Shown: positions 8,279 to 16,838, counted from the stretch's first letter. The stretch is DNA of 64,000 bases from VAXT01 sp963827725 (GCA_963827725.1 CAWHBM010000001.1:1798001-1862000); one strand, 5' to 3'. The notes: a model not told the origin generated them from the letters alone. Numbers and translations are program-made.

Positions 8279-9184
8279 TTACTCGAGAGCCTCGAACGCG
8301 ACGAACCCGGCTCCGACGAGCCCCGCGTCGGGCCCGAGCTCGGCCGGGACGATGCGAACGAGGTCTCTTCCGGGCCGGAGCGCCTCCTGCGCGACGACCT
8401 CGCGTGCGGAGTCGAGGAGCAGGTCGAGCGCGCTCGCGAAGCCGCCTCCGATGACGACGAGCTCGGGCTCGAAGATGTTGACGAGGCTGCCGATCCCGGC
8501 GCCGAGCCGGCGCCCCATCTCGTGCATCGCGTCCAGCGCCCCCTCGTTCCCCTCGCGCGCGGCCGCAACGAGGTCGCGCGCCTTCGAGCCCCTACCGAGG
8601 ATCTCCTCCGCCACCCGGTCAGCCGCGCGTCCTGACGCGTACTGCTCGAAATGGCCGTGTCCGTCACACCCGCGCCCGCAGGGCTCGCCGCTGTAGTCGA
8701 TGACGATGTGGCCGAGCTCCGCGCCCGCGCCGACGGAACCGCGGTAGGGCTTGCCGCCGAGGATGAGCCCACCGCCGATTCCCGTTCCGAGCGTCAGCAT
8801 GACCATGTCGCTGGCGCCCTTTCCGGCCCCGATTCTCCACTCCGCGATCGTCGCGGCATTCGCGTCGTTGTCGATTCCGACCGGAAGCGAGAAGCGCTCG
8901 CTCATGCGCTCGCGAATGCTGACGTCGGCGAGCGGGACGTTCACCGACGACACGACTCGGCCCGAGCGTTGGTCGACCGTGGACGGGACTCCGAAGCCGA
9001 GCGCGGAGACGTCGTCGCCCACCAATTCTTCGATGGCTCCGTCGAGGCCGGCGAGGAACTCTTCCTGTGAGCCGACGGGGGTCGGCCGCTCGAGCCGGCG
9101 CGAGATCCGACCCTCGCGGTCGACGACACCGGCCGCGATCTTCGTCCCGCCGACGTCGACACCGATCGTCCGCTCGTCTGCCAC
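8279..9184 (-). CDS. ROK family sugar kinase (probable glucokinase)
   Basis: About 301 residues from the GTG at 9184. The ATP site GVDVGGTKIAAG (~8), sugar-binding GIDNDANAATIAEW (~105), LTLGTGIGGGLILGG and GAELGHIVID are typical. A zinc-type CGRGCDGHGHFEQYAS (~165) marks the actinobacterial glucokinase group. It probably phosphorylates glucose with ATP; N-acetylmannosamine or fructose is possible. The frame stays open to 9571, but the extra N-terminus is the antisense of the LCP gene and is rejected. A TATCGT -10 box six bases before the GTG suggests a leaderless message. Confidence 0.88.
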   Translation of the reverse strand: MADERTIGVDVGGTKIAAGVVDREGRISRRLERPTPVGSQEEFLAGLDGAIEELVGDDVSALGFGVPSTVDQRSGRVVSSVNVPLADVSIRERMSERFSLPVGIDNDANAATIAEWRIGAGKGASDMVMLTLGTGIGGGLILGGKPYRGSVGAGAELGHIVIDYSGEPCGRGCDGHGHFEQYASGRAADRVAEEILGRGSKARDLVAAAREGNEGALDAMHEMGRRLGAGIGSLVNIFEPELVVIGGGFASALDLLLDSAREVVAQEALRPGRDLVRIVPAELGPDAGLVGAGFVAFEALE

Positions 9185-9189
9185 GTGGC

Positions 9190-9196
9190 TACGATA
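9190..9196. promoter_or_regulatory. Overlapping divergent -10 boxes (leaderless pair)
   Basis: TACGAT on the plus strand (9190-9195) lies ten bases before the LCP ATG. TATCGT on the minus strand (9196-9191) lies six bases before the kinase GTG. Both fit the actinobacterial TANNNT -10 and would start transcription at or next to the start codons. No convincing -35 or Shine-Dalgarno is seen for either gene. Confidence 0.45.
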
Positions 9197-9205
9197 CGCC
9201 GCCGA

Positions 9206-10369
9206 ATGGCCCAGGGAGAAAAGCCCTACCGCGTCTACAAAGGCGGGCGCGCGAAGGGGCGGGTGCCGACGCTGCCCAAACCGGAGCGTGCGCCGGCCCG
9301 AACCGACCGGAAACCCTTCCGCTTCAAGGGCCCGGGGCCGAAGGCTGAAAAGACGAAAGGGAAGGCCAACTGGCGCCGCCGCATCCTCGTCGGGGTCATC
9401 CTGCTCTTCGTCCTCCTGCTCGTCTGGGGCGTCACGAGCTACCTCGCGCTCCGCAGCGGCGCGAAAGCCGCCAACAAGCGCCTGTCGCCGTCGGCCGAGG
9501 CCGCCCTCGTGCCCCAGAGCGGCCTCATGCTCTCGCACCCGTCCGTGATCCTGCTCCTGGGCACCGATCACTCGTCACGGATCGAGGAGCGCAGCGGCTT
9601 TCGGCGCGCGGACTCGATCATGCTCCTGCGCACCGACCCCGGGAAGGGCCGCCTGCACTACCTCTCGATCCCGCGTGACCTGCGCGTGGAGGTTCCCGGC
9701 CACGGCTTCGACAAGATCAACTCGGCCTTCCAGCTCGGTGGCCCATCGCTGGCCATCCAGACGGTGCGCAACTTCACGGACATCGAGGTCAACCACGTGG
9801 TGATCGTGGATTTCGACGCCTTCACGAAGGTGATCGACAAGGTCGGCGGCGTGGACATCGACGTGCCCGGCCCGATCCTCTCGAACAAGTTCGACTGCCC
9901 CTACCAAACCCAGGTCCGGTGTGACCGGTGGCAGGGGTGGCGCTTCGCCAAGGGCGTCCAGCACATGAGCGGCAAGCAGGCGCGGGTCTACTCGCGGATC
10001 CGGGAGAACAAGCTGAACCCAGCCGAAAGCGACATCACCCGCACGGAGCGCCAGCAGGCCGTGATCCAGGCATTGCTTTCGAAGCTCACGAGCCCCGGAG
10101 TTCTCGTCAAGCTGCCCTTCATCGGCGACGACGTCATGAGCCCGCTGACGACGGACTTGTCCGCGGGGGAGTTGACCCAGTTCGCGCTCGTGAAGAAGCG
10201 GAGCGGCAACGAGCGTCGCTGTCGTCTCGGGGGCACACCCTCGGGCTTCGGGGGCGGCTACCTGGTCACGGACGAGGAAGCCCGGCGGACGATCGCAGCG
10301 TTTCTCGGCCGCTCGGCCCCGCAGCCGCCCTTGCCGGGCTCGGCGTACGGCTCCGGCTGCCGGTCCTAG
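9206..10369 (+). CDS. LytR-CpsA-Psr (LCP) family cell-wall polymer ligase
   Basis: Transfers glycopolymers from lipid carriers to peptidoglycan, outside the membrane. A basic cytoplasmic tail of ~55 residues is followed by one membrane segment (RILVGVILLFVLLLVWGVT). The LCP domain has LLLGTDHSSR, RADSIMLLRTDP, LSIPRDLRVEVPG and KINSAFQLGG, including the conserved phosphate-binding arginines. I use the ATG at 9206; a GTG at 9185 in the same frame is possible. It is divergent from the ROK kinase. Confidence 0.92.
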   Translation: MAQGEKPYRVYKGGRAKGRVPTLPKPERAPARTDRKPFRFKGPGPKAEKTKGKANWRRRILVGVILLFVLLLVWGVTSYLALRSGAKAANKRLSPSAEAALVPQSGLMLSHPSVILLLGTDHSSRIEERSGFRRADSIMLLRTDPGKGRLHYLSIPRDLRVEVPGHGFDKINSAFQLGGPSLAIQTVRNFTDIEVNHVVIVDFDAFTKVIDKVGGVDIDVPGPILSNKFDCPYQTQVRCDRWQGWRFAKGVQHMSGKQARVYSRIRENKLNPAESDITRTERQQAVIQALLSKLTSPGVLVKLPFIGDDVMSPLTTDLSAGELTQFALVKKRSGNERRCRLGGTPSGFGGGYLVTDEEARRTIAAFLGRSAPQPPLPGSAYGSGCRS

Positions 10370-10428
10370 CGGGCCGTGCCCCGAATCATCGATCACGGCA
10401 CCGAGACGAATGGTGTGGACAGGAGCGC

Positions 10429-10722
10429 TCAGCTTTCGGCGACCTTCTTGACGTTCTTTTCCTTCTTGTCGCCCTTGTCTGCCTTGTCCGAGCCCGAGTC
10501 GCCCGGCTTCTCGCCGTCCTTGGACGCCTTGCGCGCCGTGCCTCCCTTGCCGTAGTCGGTCGAGTAGAAGCCCGAGCCTTTGAAGTGCACCGCCACCGGG
10601 TAGAGCACACGCTGCAGGGGGCCTTCGCCGCAGACCTCGCACACGTCTGGCTGCGAGTCCGACATCTTCTGGAACAGCTCGAAGACGTGCCCCTTCGGAC
10701 ACTTGTACTCGTAGATCGGCAC
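10429..10722 (-). CDS. FmdB family zinc-ribbon protein
   Basis: Starts at GTG 10722 with PIYEYKCPKGHVFELFQKM, the signature of FmdB-type putative regulators. Cysteines in CPKGH and CEVCGEGPLQRVL form one zinc ribbon. GSGFYSTDYGKG is the usual second block. The C-terminus (~60-97) is a Lys/Asp/Gly-rich, probably disordered tail. Function is unknown beyond likely metal or nucleic-acid binding. It is convergent with the LCP gene. Confidence 0.85.
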   Translation of the reverse strand: MPIYEYKCPKGHVFELFQKMSDSQPDVCEVCGEGPLQRVLYPVAVHFKGSGFYSTDYGKGGTARKASKDGEKPGDSGSDKADKGDKKEKNVKKVAES

Positions 10723-10730
10723 GCGAGCGA

Positions 10731-10751
10731 AGGCTAGCAACGGCCTAGGAT
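10731..10751. promoter_or_regulatory. Divergent -10 boxes between fmdB-like and GT-C genes
   Basis: TAGCCT on the minus strand (10736-10731) is eight bases before the FmdB GTG. TAGGAT on the plus strand (10746-10751) is nine bases before the TTG of the membrane glycosyltransferase. Only 38 bases separate the two start codons, so both transcripts are probably leaderless or nearly so. Confidence 0.4.
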
Positions 10752-10760
10752 TCCGCCGGT

Positions 10761-12284
10761 TTGGCCTCCACGGCATCGACTCGCTGGTTCACGCTCGGAG
10801 TTGCGGCGTGCGCAGCCGGGCTCGCGGTGTTCTTCCTCGTCTTTCTGCGGACGTGGCCGCCGCACGAGGACGAGACGCTCGCGCTCTTCGTTGGTCGCGA
10901 CTCGCTCGGCGGGCTCCTGCACACCGTGCATGCCGAGCGCGGCGGGGCGCCGCTCCACTTCCTCGTCGCGTGGGTGGTCGCTCACCTCGGCGGCGGCCTG
11001 ACGGCACTGCGGCTCGTCTCGGCGCTGGCTGCCGTGGCAAGCGTGCCGGTGCTGGCGATGCTCTCGGCCCGGCTCGCGGGCCGGCAGGTCGCGCTCGTCG
11101 CGACAGTGCTCGCCTCGGCCAGCTGGCTCATGCTCTTCCACGGCGTCTTCGGGCGCATGTACAGCCTGTTCCTGCTCACGAGCGCGCTCTCGTACCTTGC
11201 GCTCCTCGTCGCGGTCGAGCGCGACGACCGCGGACGCTGGGCCCTGTGGGGGCTCGCGACGCTGGCGGCGATTGCAAGCCATCCCTACGGAGCCTTCGTG
11301 CTCGCATCGCAGGGACCCTTCGTACTCGCGCGCGCGAGAACGCGGAGAGCGTACGTCGCACTGGCGACAGTCGTGCTCGTGGCGACGCCCTTCTGGCTCA
11401 CCGACCGGGTCCTCGCCGGACGGTTCGAGGGCGGTGTCGGCGAGAGAGGTGAGCGCTTGCCGTTGCTCAGCTACCTGGCGGACGCCGCCGGCGACGCGTC
11501 CTCCGGCTCTCTTCTGGTTCTCGTTCCCGTCCTTGCACTCGCGATCCTCGGCTGGTCGCGGCTCCCAGCTCCGGCCGGGCTGCTCACTGCAAGCGTCGTC
11601 GCGGTGCCAGCGCTCCTGCTCGGGTTGGCCCGCTTCAGCCCTTCCGCGTCCCCCGAATCGCGGCACCTGATCTTCGCGCTCCCCTTCTTCGCCACCGCGC
11701 TGGCCGCGGGCCTCGTGTTTGCGCTCCGCCGGCGGATCGTGCTCGTCGCCGCGCTCGTCGTCCTGCTAGTCGCCGAGGTTGGCTGGGCCCGCCATCGAAC
11801 ACCTGCCCTGTTCGAAGGCGAGGCGCGAAGTAGGATCGAGGCCCGGCAGGCCGCGTCTGCGTGGCTCGCCGCAACGGCCAGCCCGGATGACGTCCTCTTC
11901 GGCTACGACCCCCTCTTTCTGGGCGCCTGGGAGCGCGACCGCGACTTCCCGATGACCACGGTCCCGCGCGCGGACGCGAAACTCGCGCTCTCCGAGCTTC
12001 GCTCGGCGGGATCGCTCGGTCGCGGCGTCTGGGTGCTCGACGCGGGCGACATCAACAACCGCCCTCGGCGCTCGACGATCGATCTGCGGCTTCCGGAGCC
12101 AATGGGAGCCTTCGAGGGGCGGGTCTTCGGCCCCTACCTCGTGCTCCGAACGCGGGAGCCCGCCCGGACGCCCGCTCGCTACCTCACATTCGCGGCCGGC
12201 GCGATGAGCCTCGGGACGCAGCTCGGCATCGTCGACGCCGGTGGCAACCTGAACACGATCCTGGTCGCGCAGGACCGGCTTTAG
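10761..12284 (+). CDS. GT-C/GT39-like membrane glycosyltransferase, copy A
   Basis: 507 residues with about ten membrane segments. An extracytoplasmic acidic motif, PPHEDETLAL (~33-42), follows the first segment, in the place of the catalytic acidic residues in ArnT/PMT-type enzymes. AERGGAPLHFLVAW and FGRMYSLFLL also fit. These use polyprenyl-phosphate sugars to glycosylate outside the membrane. The start is a TTG; no ATG fits. It is convergent with a paralogue (12631-14196) sharing RGGAPLHFL, RMY and HPYG blocks. Acceptor and donor are unknown. Confidence 0.8.
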   Translation: MASTASTRWFTLGVAACAAGLAVFFLVFLRTWPPHEDETLALFVGRDSLGGLLHTVHAERGGAPLHFLVAWVVAHLGGGLTALRLVSALAAVASVPVLAMLSARLAGRQVALVATVLASASWLMLFHGVFGRMYSLFLLTSALSYLALLVAVERDDRGRWALWGLATLAAIASHPYGAFVLASQGPFVLARARTRRAYVALATVVLVATPFWLTDRVLAGRFEGGVGERGERLPLLSYLADAAGDASSGSLLVLVPVLALAILGWSRLPAPAGLLTASVVAVPALLLGLARFSPSASPESRHLIFALPFFATALAAGLVFALRRRIVLVAALVVLLVAEVGWARHRTPALFEGEARSRIEARQAASAWLAATASPDDVLFGYDPLFLGAWERDRDFPMTTVPRADAKLALSELRSAGSLGRGVWVLDAGDINNRPRRSTIDLRLPEPMGAFEGRVFGPYLVLRTREPARTPARYLTFAAGAMSLGTQLGIVDAGGNLNTILVAQDRL

Positions 12285-12447
12285 GAGGGTTTGACGGAAC
12301 GTTGCTCGTCGCCGGGGTGCGATGGTCGTTCCGAGGCCGCGGACGCAGGGAGCCCCGATAGTCTCACTATCGGGGCGACTGAGGACCCGGCCTCGGGGCG
12401 AGCAGCGCGGCCCGGCGGCTCAGCCATGTTTCGCCAAACCCTCCTAA
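12281..12447. repeat. 167-bp imperfect palindrome between convergent genes
   Basis: The two 80-base arms (12283-12362 and 12366-12445) are inverted copies around a CTC centre. The outermost bases match well (AGGAGGGTTTG against CAAACCCTCCT). The innermost form a perfect 11-bp stem, GCCCCGATAGT/ACTATCGGGGC (12352-12362/12366-12376). Matching in between is partial. Each end contains the TAG stop of the gene running into it. It may be a bidirectional terminator or a miniature inverted-repeat element. No T-tract follows the stem. Confidence 0.8.
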
Positions 12448-12641
12448 CCTTCTCGCCGCTCCTTCTCTACGGTCTCCCGGTAGCAGGGCGCGTCCTCGAA
12501 GGCGGCGAGACCGGCCGGGGCTTCCCGCCGGGCAATTCCACGCCGCCGGCGCACGGTGGCGAGGACGGCCGCAGAGGCGCCGAGGAGGCTGCCGAGCACG
12601 AACGACCGCATTCGGCTCCGCCTCTGCTGGTCACTCTGCAT
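12444..12641 (-). CDS. Small single-pass membrane protein
   Basis: 65 residues from the ATG at 12641, which overlaps the end of the upstream glycosyltransferase gene by 11 bases, consistent with coupling. A basic start (QQRRSRMR) leads into one membrane segment (SFVLGSLLGASAAVLATV) and then a basic stretch VRRRRGIARRE. The tail has no recognised motif. Similar YtxH-like small proteins exist, but I cannot assign the family. Its stop lies in the palindrome arm. Confidence 0.55.
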   Translation of the reverse strand: MQSDQQRRSRMRSFVLGSLLGASAAVLATVRRRRGIARREAPAGLAAFEDAPCYRETVEKERREG

Positions 12642-14196
12642 CGTCCAAGCGTAGTCGCCGCTCGGCTCCGTCGGCGACGTCGATTCCCAGCTTGTAGTAG
12701 CCGGCGAGGGCAGGGTCGTACGGCGCCACGGTCGCGGCGCGGGCCTCCCGGAGGAGCATGGCGATCGAGGCCGCAATCGCCGGCCGGTCATCGATCGGTC
12801 CCCGTCTGCGGAGGATCAGCCAGCCTCCGATCCGCTCCGCCTCCGCGTTCAGCCCGTCGAGCCGAATCTGGGTGTCCGCCAGCGGGACGGCGACGAAGAC
12901 CGTGCCTGCCGGGACGTCGACCCGGCGGATCGCGCGGGCGAGCAGGCCGGGTTGCGCGCGAGGCAGCCCGGTCGCCCGCCCGGCTGCCGGAAGCGCGGCC
13001 AGGTGCAAGGCTGAGAACGGAAACAGCACATCCCCAGGTCGGATCTGGGCCCGCAGACGCTCCGCCGGCGCAGCGACCTCCCGTTCCGCACCCATCCCGG
13101 CCGGAAACGTGAGGTCCCGCGGATCGTGGACGCCCGTCGACGCGAACGCCGCCGCTAGCGTGAGCAGTCCCAGCGCGGCGGCCTGAGCCGGAGCGCTGAC
13201 CCGGCCGAGCAGACGGGCCGCCCCGAGGCCAACCGTGGCTGCCCACAACGGCAACGCGTAGATCAGATGCCGCGGCGAGAGGTCGGGGGAGGAACTGCTC
13301 TGCACCGACAGGAACAGGAGCGGCGGCGCGAGTAGCCAGAGGCCCAGGAGCACGGCGACGGGCGGATGCTCACGAGCGAGCACGGTGATCCCGACGACGG
13401 CGAGCGCCAGGAAGAGGACGAGTGCGAGCCCCGATCCGCCGGCCGATCCGCGCACCACGAGCTGGAGCTGGTGCCACGTCTCTCCCGGCCCCGCCAGCGA
13501 CTGGCCCTGTCCGCCGACGTCGAACCGGGACGCAAGGCGCAGGTCGATGACGGCAAACGGAAGCATGGCCACGCCGACCGCGAGCGCGGGCAGCGCGGGC
13601 TTGAAAGGACGGCCTCGCCAGAGGAAGAGCGCGATCGCCGCCTCTGCTGCGACCGCGATTCCCCCGTACGGGTGCACGGCCGGGAGCAGCCAGGCCGCGA
13701 GTGCTGCGGCAAAAGCCGCCTTTCCCGTCCGCTGCTCGAGCGCCCGGACGAAGAGAATGGCCGCAAGCCCGCCCGCAAACGCGAGCAGCGCGTACATCCG
13801 TGCGACACTGCCGTAGATCGTCAGCAGCCCCGAGGTCGCCCCGGCGATCAAGGCAACTGCTCCGGCGAGCGGGCCGGCGAGACGGCGCCCGAGCTCGAAG
13901 CAAGTCAGGGCGGCGCCGAGCGCGAGCGCCACCGAGAGCCAGCGGAGAGCGTCAGCCGACGAGTCGAACGCGAGCACGACGTGCACGAGCAGGAAGTGCA
14001 GCGGCGCGCCACCGCGATCCCAGATCACGGTTCCAAGGAGCTCTCCGAGCGGACGAGCCCCGATCAGGCCGGCCACGGCCTCGTCCTCGACAAGCGGCTT
14101 CGCGTCCACGTCGCGCGCAACGCGAAATGCAAGCAGCCCGAACGCGAGGGCCGCGGGGGCGAGGACGAGCGCCTGTTCGAGGCGGCGGCGTGGCAT
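12631..14196 (-). CDS. GT-C/GT39-like membrane glycosyltransferase, copy B
   Basis: 521 residues and about eleven membrane segments, paralogous to the convergent gene at 10761-12284. Shared blocks include the acidic VEDEAVAGLIG after the first segment, DRGGAPLHFLLVHVV, SVARMYALLAF, HPYGG and SPRHLIYALPLWAA. It probably transfers a polyprenyl-linked sugar on the outer face; substrate is unknown. A TAGGAT -10 box lies six bases before the ATG, and the psuK start is only 15 bases away on the other strand. Confidence 0.8.
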   Translation of the reverse strand: MPRRRLEQALVLAPAALAFGLLAFRVARDVDAKPLVEDEAVAGLIGARPLGELLGTVIWDRGGAPLHFLLVHVVLAFDSSADALRWLSVALALGAALTCFELGRRLAGPLAGAVALIAGATSGLLTIYGSVARMYALLAFAGGLAAILFVRALEQRTGKAAFAAALAAWLLPAVHPYGGIAVAAEAAIALFLWRGRPFKPALPALAVGVAMLPFAVIDLRLASRFDVGGQGQSLAGPGETWHQLQLVVRGSAGGSGLALVLFLALAVVGITVLAREHPPVAVLLGLWLLAPPLLFLSVQSSSSPDLSPRHLIYALPLWAATVGLGAARLLGRVSAPAQAAALGLLTLAAAFASTGVHDPRDLTFPAGMGAEREVAAPAERLRAQIRPGDVLFPFSALHLAALPAAGRATGLPRAQPGLLARAIRRVDVPAGTVFVAVPLADTQIRLDGLNAEAERIGGWLILRRRGPIDDRPAIAASIAMLLREARAATVAPYDPALAGYYKLGIDVADGAERRLRLDDAE

Positions 14197-14202
14197 GAGA
14201 CG

Positions 14203-14208
14203 ATCCTA
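14203..14208 (-). promoter_or_regulatory. -10 box for GT-C copy B
   Basis: TAGGAT read on the minus strand, six bases before the ATG at 14196, suggesting a leaderless transcript. The space to psuK's GTG at 14212 is 15 bases, so the psuK promoter must overlap this one or lie inside the glycosyltransferase gene. Confidence 0.4.
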
Positions 14209-14211
14209 GGC

Positions 14212-15015
14212 GTGCGCATCTGCACCCTCGGTGACCTACTGCTCGACGTGATCGTCCGGACTGACGGCACCGGAGGGCCTGAGGAGGAGCGGAGCGCTGA
14301 GACACGGGTCGGAGCCGGTGGGCAGGCCGCAAACGTCGCCGCCTGGGCTGCAGAATTCGGGGCAGAGGTTCGTTTCGTCGGCAAGCGCGGTTCCGACGTA
14401 GCGGGCGAACTGGCCGCCAATGAGCTCGCGGGCCGCGGCGTCGAGCTGCACGGGCCTGTCGAGAACGGCGCAAACGGCGTCGTCGTCTCGCTGGTCACGC
14501 CGGACGGAGCGCGGACGATGCTCTCCGACCGAGGGATCGCTCCTAGCCTGCGCGCGGAAGATCTCGACGTGCGCTGGTTCGGAGGGTGCGAGTGGCTCTT
14601 TCTCTCGGGCTACGCGCTCTTGCGCGCACCCATCGACGAGGCCGCCGCCAAGGCTGCCGGCGCGGTCCAGGCCCAGGGAGGTCGCATCAGCGTCGACCTG
14701 GCCACGGCGTCCGGGATCACCGCCTATGGACCGGACCGCCTGTTGAACCGCCTCGAACTGCTGCAACCCGACCTCGTGTTCGGAAACGAGGGGGAGCTCG
14801 CGGCGGTCGGCGGCAAGACTCCGGGCACGCTCGTCCTCAAGCGCGGCGCGGAGGGATTCGCCGTGGGCGATCAGGTGTACGAGGCGATCGACACGGAAGT
14901 CGTCGACACGACCGGCGCCGGCGACGCGCTCGCGGCCGGATATCTCGTCGGCGGGCCCGAGCTCGCAGCGCAGGCGGCCGCCCGCTGTGTCGCCCAGCTC
15001 GGAGCAATGCCTTGA
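14212..15015 (+). CDS. PfkB-family kinase, probable pseudouridine kinase
   Basis: 267 residues from the GTG at 14212; the frame is open upstream, but that stretch is antisense to the neighbour. PfkB signature 1 is RVGAGGQAANVAAWAAEFG (~33) and signature 2 is DTTGAGDALAAGY (~240), with the catalytic Asp in GAGD. Its stop overlaps the TTG of psuG. This linkage points to phosphorylation of pseudouridine to pseudouridine 5'-phosphate, the PsuK role, rather than another sugar; that assignment is inference. Confidence 0.85.
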   Translation: MRICTLGDLLLDVIVRTDGTGGPEEERSAETRVGAGGQAANVAAWAAEFGAEVRFVGKRGSDVAGELAANELAGRGVELHGPVENGANGVVVSLVTPDGARTMLSDRGIAPSLRAEDLDVRWFGGCEWLFLSGYALLRAPIDEAAAKAAGAVQAQGGRISVDLATASGITAYGPDRLLNRLELLQPDLVFGNEGELAAVGGKTPGTLVLKRGAEGFAVGDQVYEAIDTEVVDTTGAGDALAAGYLVGGPELAAQAAARCVAQLGAMP

Positions 15016-15890
15016 TCCAGGTCGCCCGCGAGGTCGCGGATGCCCTCGGGCGCCGGGCTCCCGTGGTCGCGCTCGAGACGACGCTCGTCGCGCACGGCTT
15101 TCCTCCCGGGGAGGGGATCGCGGTGGGGCTCGAGGCCGATCGGCGCATTCGTGCGGCTGGGGCGACGCCCGCGACCGTCGGCGTCCTCGACGGCGCTATC
15201 CGGGTCGGCCTGTCCTCGGTTGAGCTGGAGCGCTTCACGGGAGAGGCCCGCAAGGTCGGGCCGCGCGACCTTGCGGCCTGCGTCGTCCAGGGAGCCGTCG
15301 GGGCGACGACTGTGGGCGGAACGCTCGCCGCGTGCCGCGTAGCCGGGATCGGATTCATGGCCACCGGGGGAATCGGCGGCGTCCACCGCGGGGAACGGCT
15401 GGATGTCTCCGCCGACCTCGGGGAGCTGGCGCGGACGGAGGCGCTCGTCGTCTGCTCGGGAGTGAAGTCGCTTCTCGACGTGCCGAAAACCGCGGAGCTG
15501 CTGGAGACGCTCGGCGTGCCCGTGCTCGGCTTCCGCACGGACGAGCTACCGCTCTTCTACACGGCTCGTGGAGGCCCGCCCGTCCCAGTGCGGGTCGAAA
15601 GCGCTGAGGAGGCGGCAAAAATCGCGAGGGCGCACTGGCAGCTTGGCCGTCACTCCGCGCTCGTCCTCGCGAGGCCGCCCGACGACGGCCTCGACGACGT
15701 GGAGCCGCTGATCGCCCAAGCGCTCGCGGCGGCCGAGGAGCAGGGCCTCACCGGCCCGGCGGTCACGCCGTTCGTCCTCTCGTTCTTGCACGAGGCAAGC
15801 GACGGCCGCACTCTGCGCGTGAACCGCGACCTCGTGCTGGCGAACGCGCAGCTCGCCGCCGAGGTCGCGGTGCACTACACAGCTACCTAA
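15012..15890 (+). CDS. psuG: Pseudouridine-5'-phosphate glycosidase
   Basis: Cleaves or forms the C-C bond between uracil and ribose 5-phosphate, completing pseudouridine salvage. The 292 residues show the family blocks ALETTLVAHGFP (~20), RKVGPRDLAACV, FMATGGIGGVHRG (~115), the catalytic-Lys region VVCSGVKSLLDVPKT (~150) and LGFRTDELPLFYTARGG. The TTG start overlaps the psuK stop (TTGA). The last bases overlap the convergent GYD-domain gene. Confidence 0.94.
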   Translation: MIQVAREVADALGRRAPVVALETTLVAHGFPPGEGIAVGLEADRRIRAAGATPATVGVLDGAIRVGLSSVELERFTGEARKVGPRDLAACVVQGAVGATTVGGTLAACRVAGIGFMATGGIGGVHRGERLDVSADLGELARTEALVVCSGVKSLLDVPKTAELLETLGVPVLGFRTDELPLFYTARGGPPVPVRVESAEEAAKIARAHWQLGRHSALVLARPPDDGLDDVEPLIAQALAAAEEQGLTGPAVTPFVLSFLHEASDGRTLRVNRDLVLANAQLAAEVAVHYTAT

Positions 15891-16171
15891 GAGAGAGCCC
15901 CCATGAAGTCCTCGATCTCGAGCGCCGTCAACGTCTGAAGCTTGGCGCTCCCCCGGGCGCTGAGGGCAACCGAGACGCGCGCGATCGTCGCCGCGTCTGG
16001 CGCTTCGACGACGTTCACGAAGTCGAACGGCCCGAGCGTCGCCCACTGGTGGAGCACCTTCGCGCCGAGCTCCTCGACGTCACGATTCACCTCGCGCAAC
16101 CGGTCCGGGTTCGCCTTCAGCGTCTGGACGCCCTGCGCGGTCAGACTCGTCAGCATGATGTAGACGGGCAT
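15887..16171 (-). CDS. GYD domain protein
   Basis: 94 residues, MPVYIMLTSLTAQGVQTLK, with GAKVLHQWATLGPFDFVNVV and SVALSARGSAKLQTLTAL. This is the small ferredoxin-like GYD family of unknown role, often called stress or regulatory proteins. It ends four bases inside the psuG stop on the other strand. The upstream membrane-protein frame overlaps its start. Confidence 0.88.
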   Translation of the reverse strand: MPVYIMLTSLTAQGVQTLKANPDRLREVNRDVEELGAKVLHQWATLGPFDFVNVVEAPDAATIARVSVALSARGSAKLQTLTALEIEDFMGALS

Positions 16172-16838
16172 CGCGCCTCCTTCGTCGTGGGGAGCCCGAC
16201 TCTAACCGGGCTTCCTGGTCGAAATACAGGAGTGCCGAGCCGAGGAAGAGGAGCGGGGAGAGCACGAGGTCGGCAAGGAAGGACGCCGTCCGCAGCGTGT
16301 TGTCCGCCTGCCCGTGGAGGAGAAAGAGCAGCGCGCTGCGGCTGATGACGTAGACGATGACGAGCGTCGCGAGCGAGCCGAGCGCGTGGACGTAGTCCGC
16401 GCCGGCGAGGCGGCGGGCTTGTCGCAATGCGTCCCGAATGCCGTGCCGCTCGAGGAGCGCTGCGGGAACCGCGAGCCCCATGAAGGCGAGCCAGGCAAGC
16501 GCCGGCAGGATGAAGATCCAGACGAGCATCCCGACGGGCAGGAAGACGACGACGCCGACAGCGAAGGCGGTCAGGAACGCCCGGCGAGACGGACGCGTCT
16601 CGGACGCGAGCACGCAGGCGCCGATGTAGGCCAACGTGAAAAACGGGGCGGCAATGAGGAGCAGGGTCGCCTGGATCCCGGTCCCCTGCTCGATCGCGAG
16701 CTGGTTGAAGACCGCCACGACGACGCCGAGCAGAAGCGCCGGGAAGAACCGGCTCCGGTAGAGCCGGATCGTCTCGGCCACGAGCTGGCCGACGGTGCGG
16801 TCGGAAGGCGCGATCGCGACGTCTGGAGGTGAGGCCAC
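16080..16838 (-). CDS. Polytopic membrane protein, unknown function
   Basis: 252 residues in the open frame, starting GTG. Residues 1-25 are cytoplasmic; about six hydrophobic segments follow (FFPALLLGVVVAVFNQL, ATLLLIAAPFFTLAYIGA, FAVGVVVFLPVGMLVWIF and others). LYFDQEARLE at ~220 is typical of the end of such proteins (compare YciC/DUF975-like). The last ~30 residues are charged and overlap the GYD gene, so a frame error near 16200 may hide an earlier stop. Confidence 0.65.
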   Translation of the reverse strand: MASPPDVAIAPSDRTVGQLVAETIRLYRSRFFPALLLGVVVAVFNQLAIEQGTGIQATLLLIAAPFFTLAYIGACVLASETRPSRRAFLTAFAVGVVVFLPVGMLVWIFILPALAWLAFMGLAVPAALLERHGIRDALRQARRLAGADYVHALGSLATLVIVYVISRSALLFLLHGQADNTLRTASFLADLVLSPLLFLGSALLYFDQEARLESGSPRRRRRDARLHHADESDRAGRPDAEGEPGPVARGES

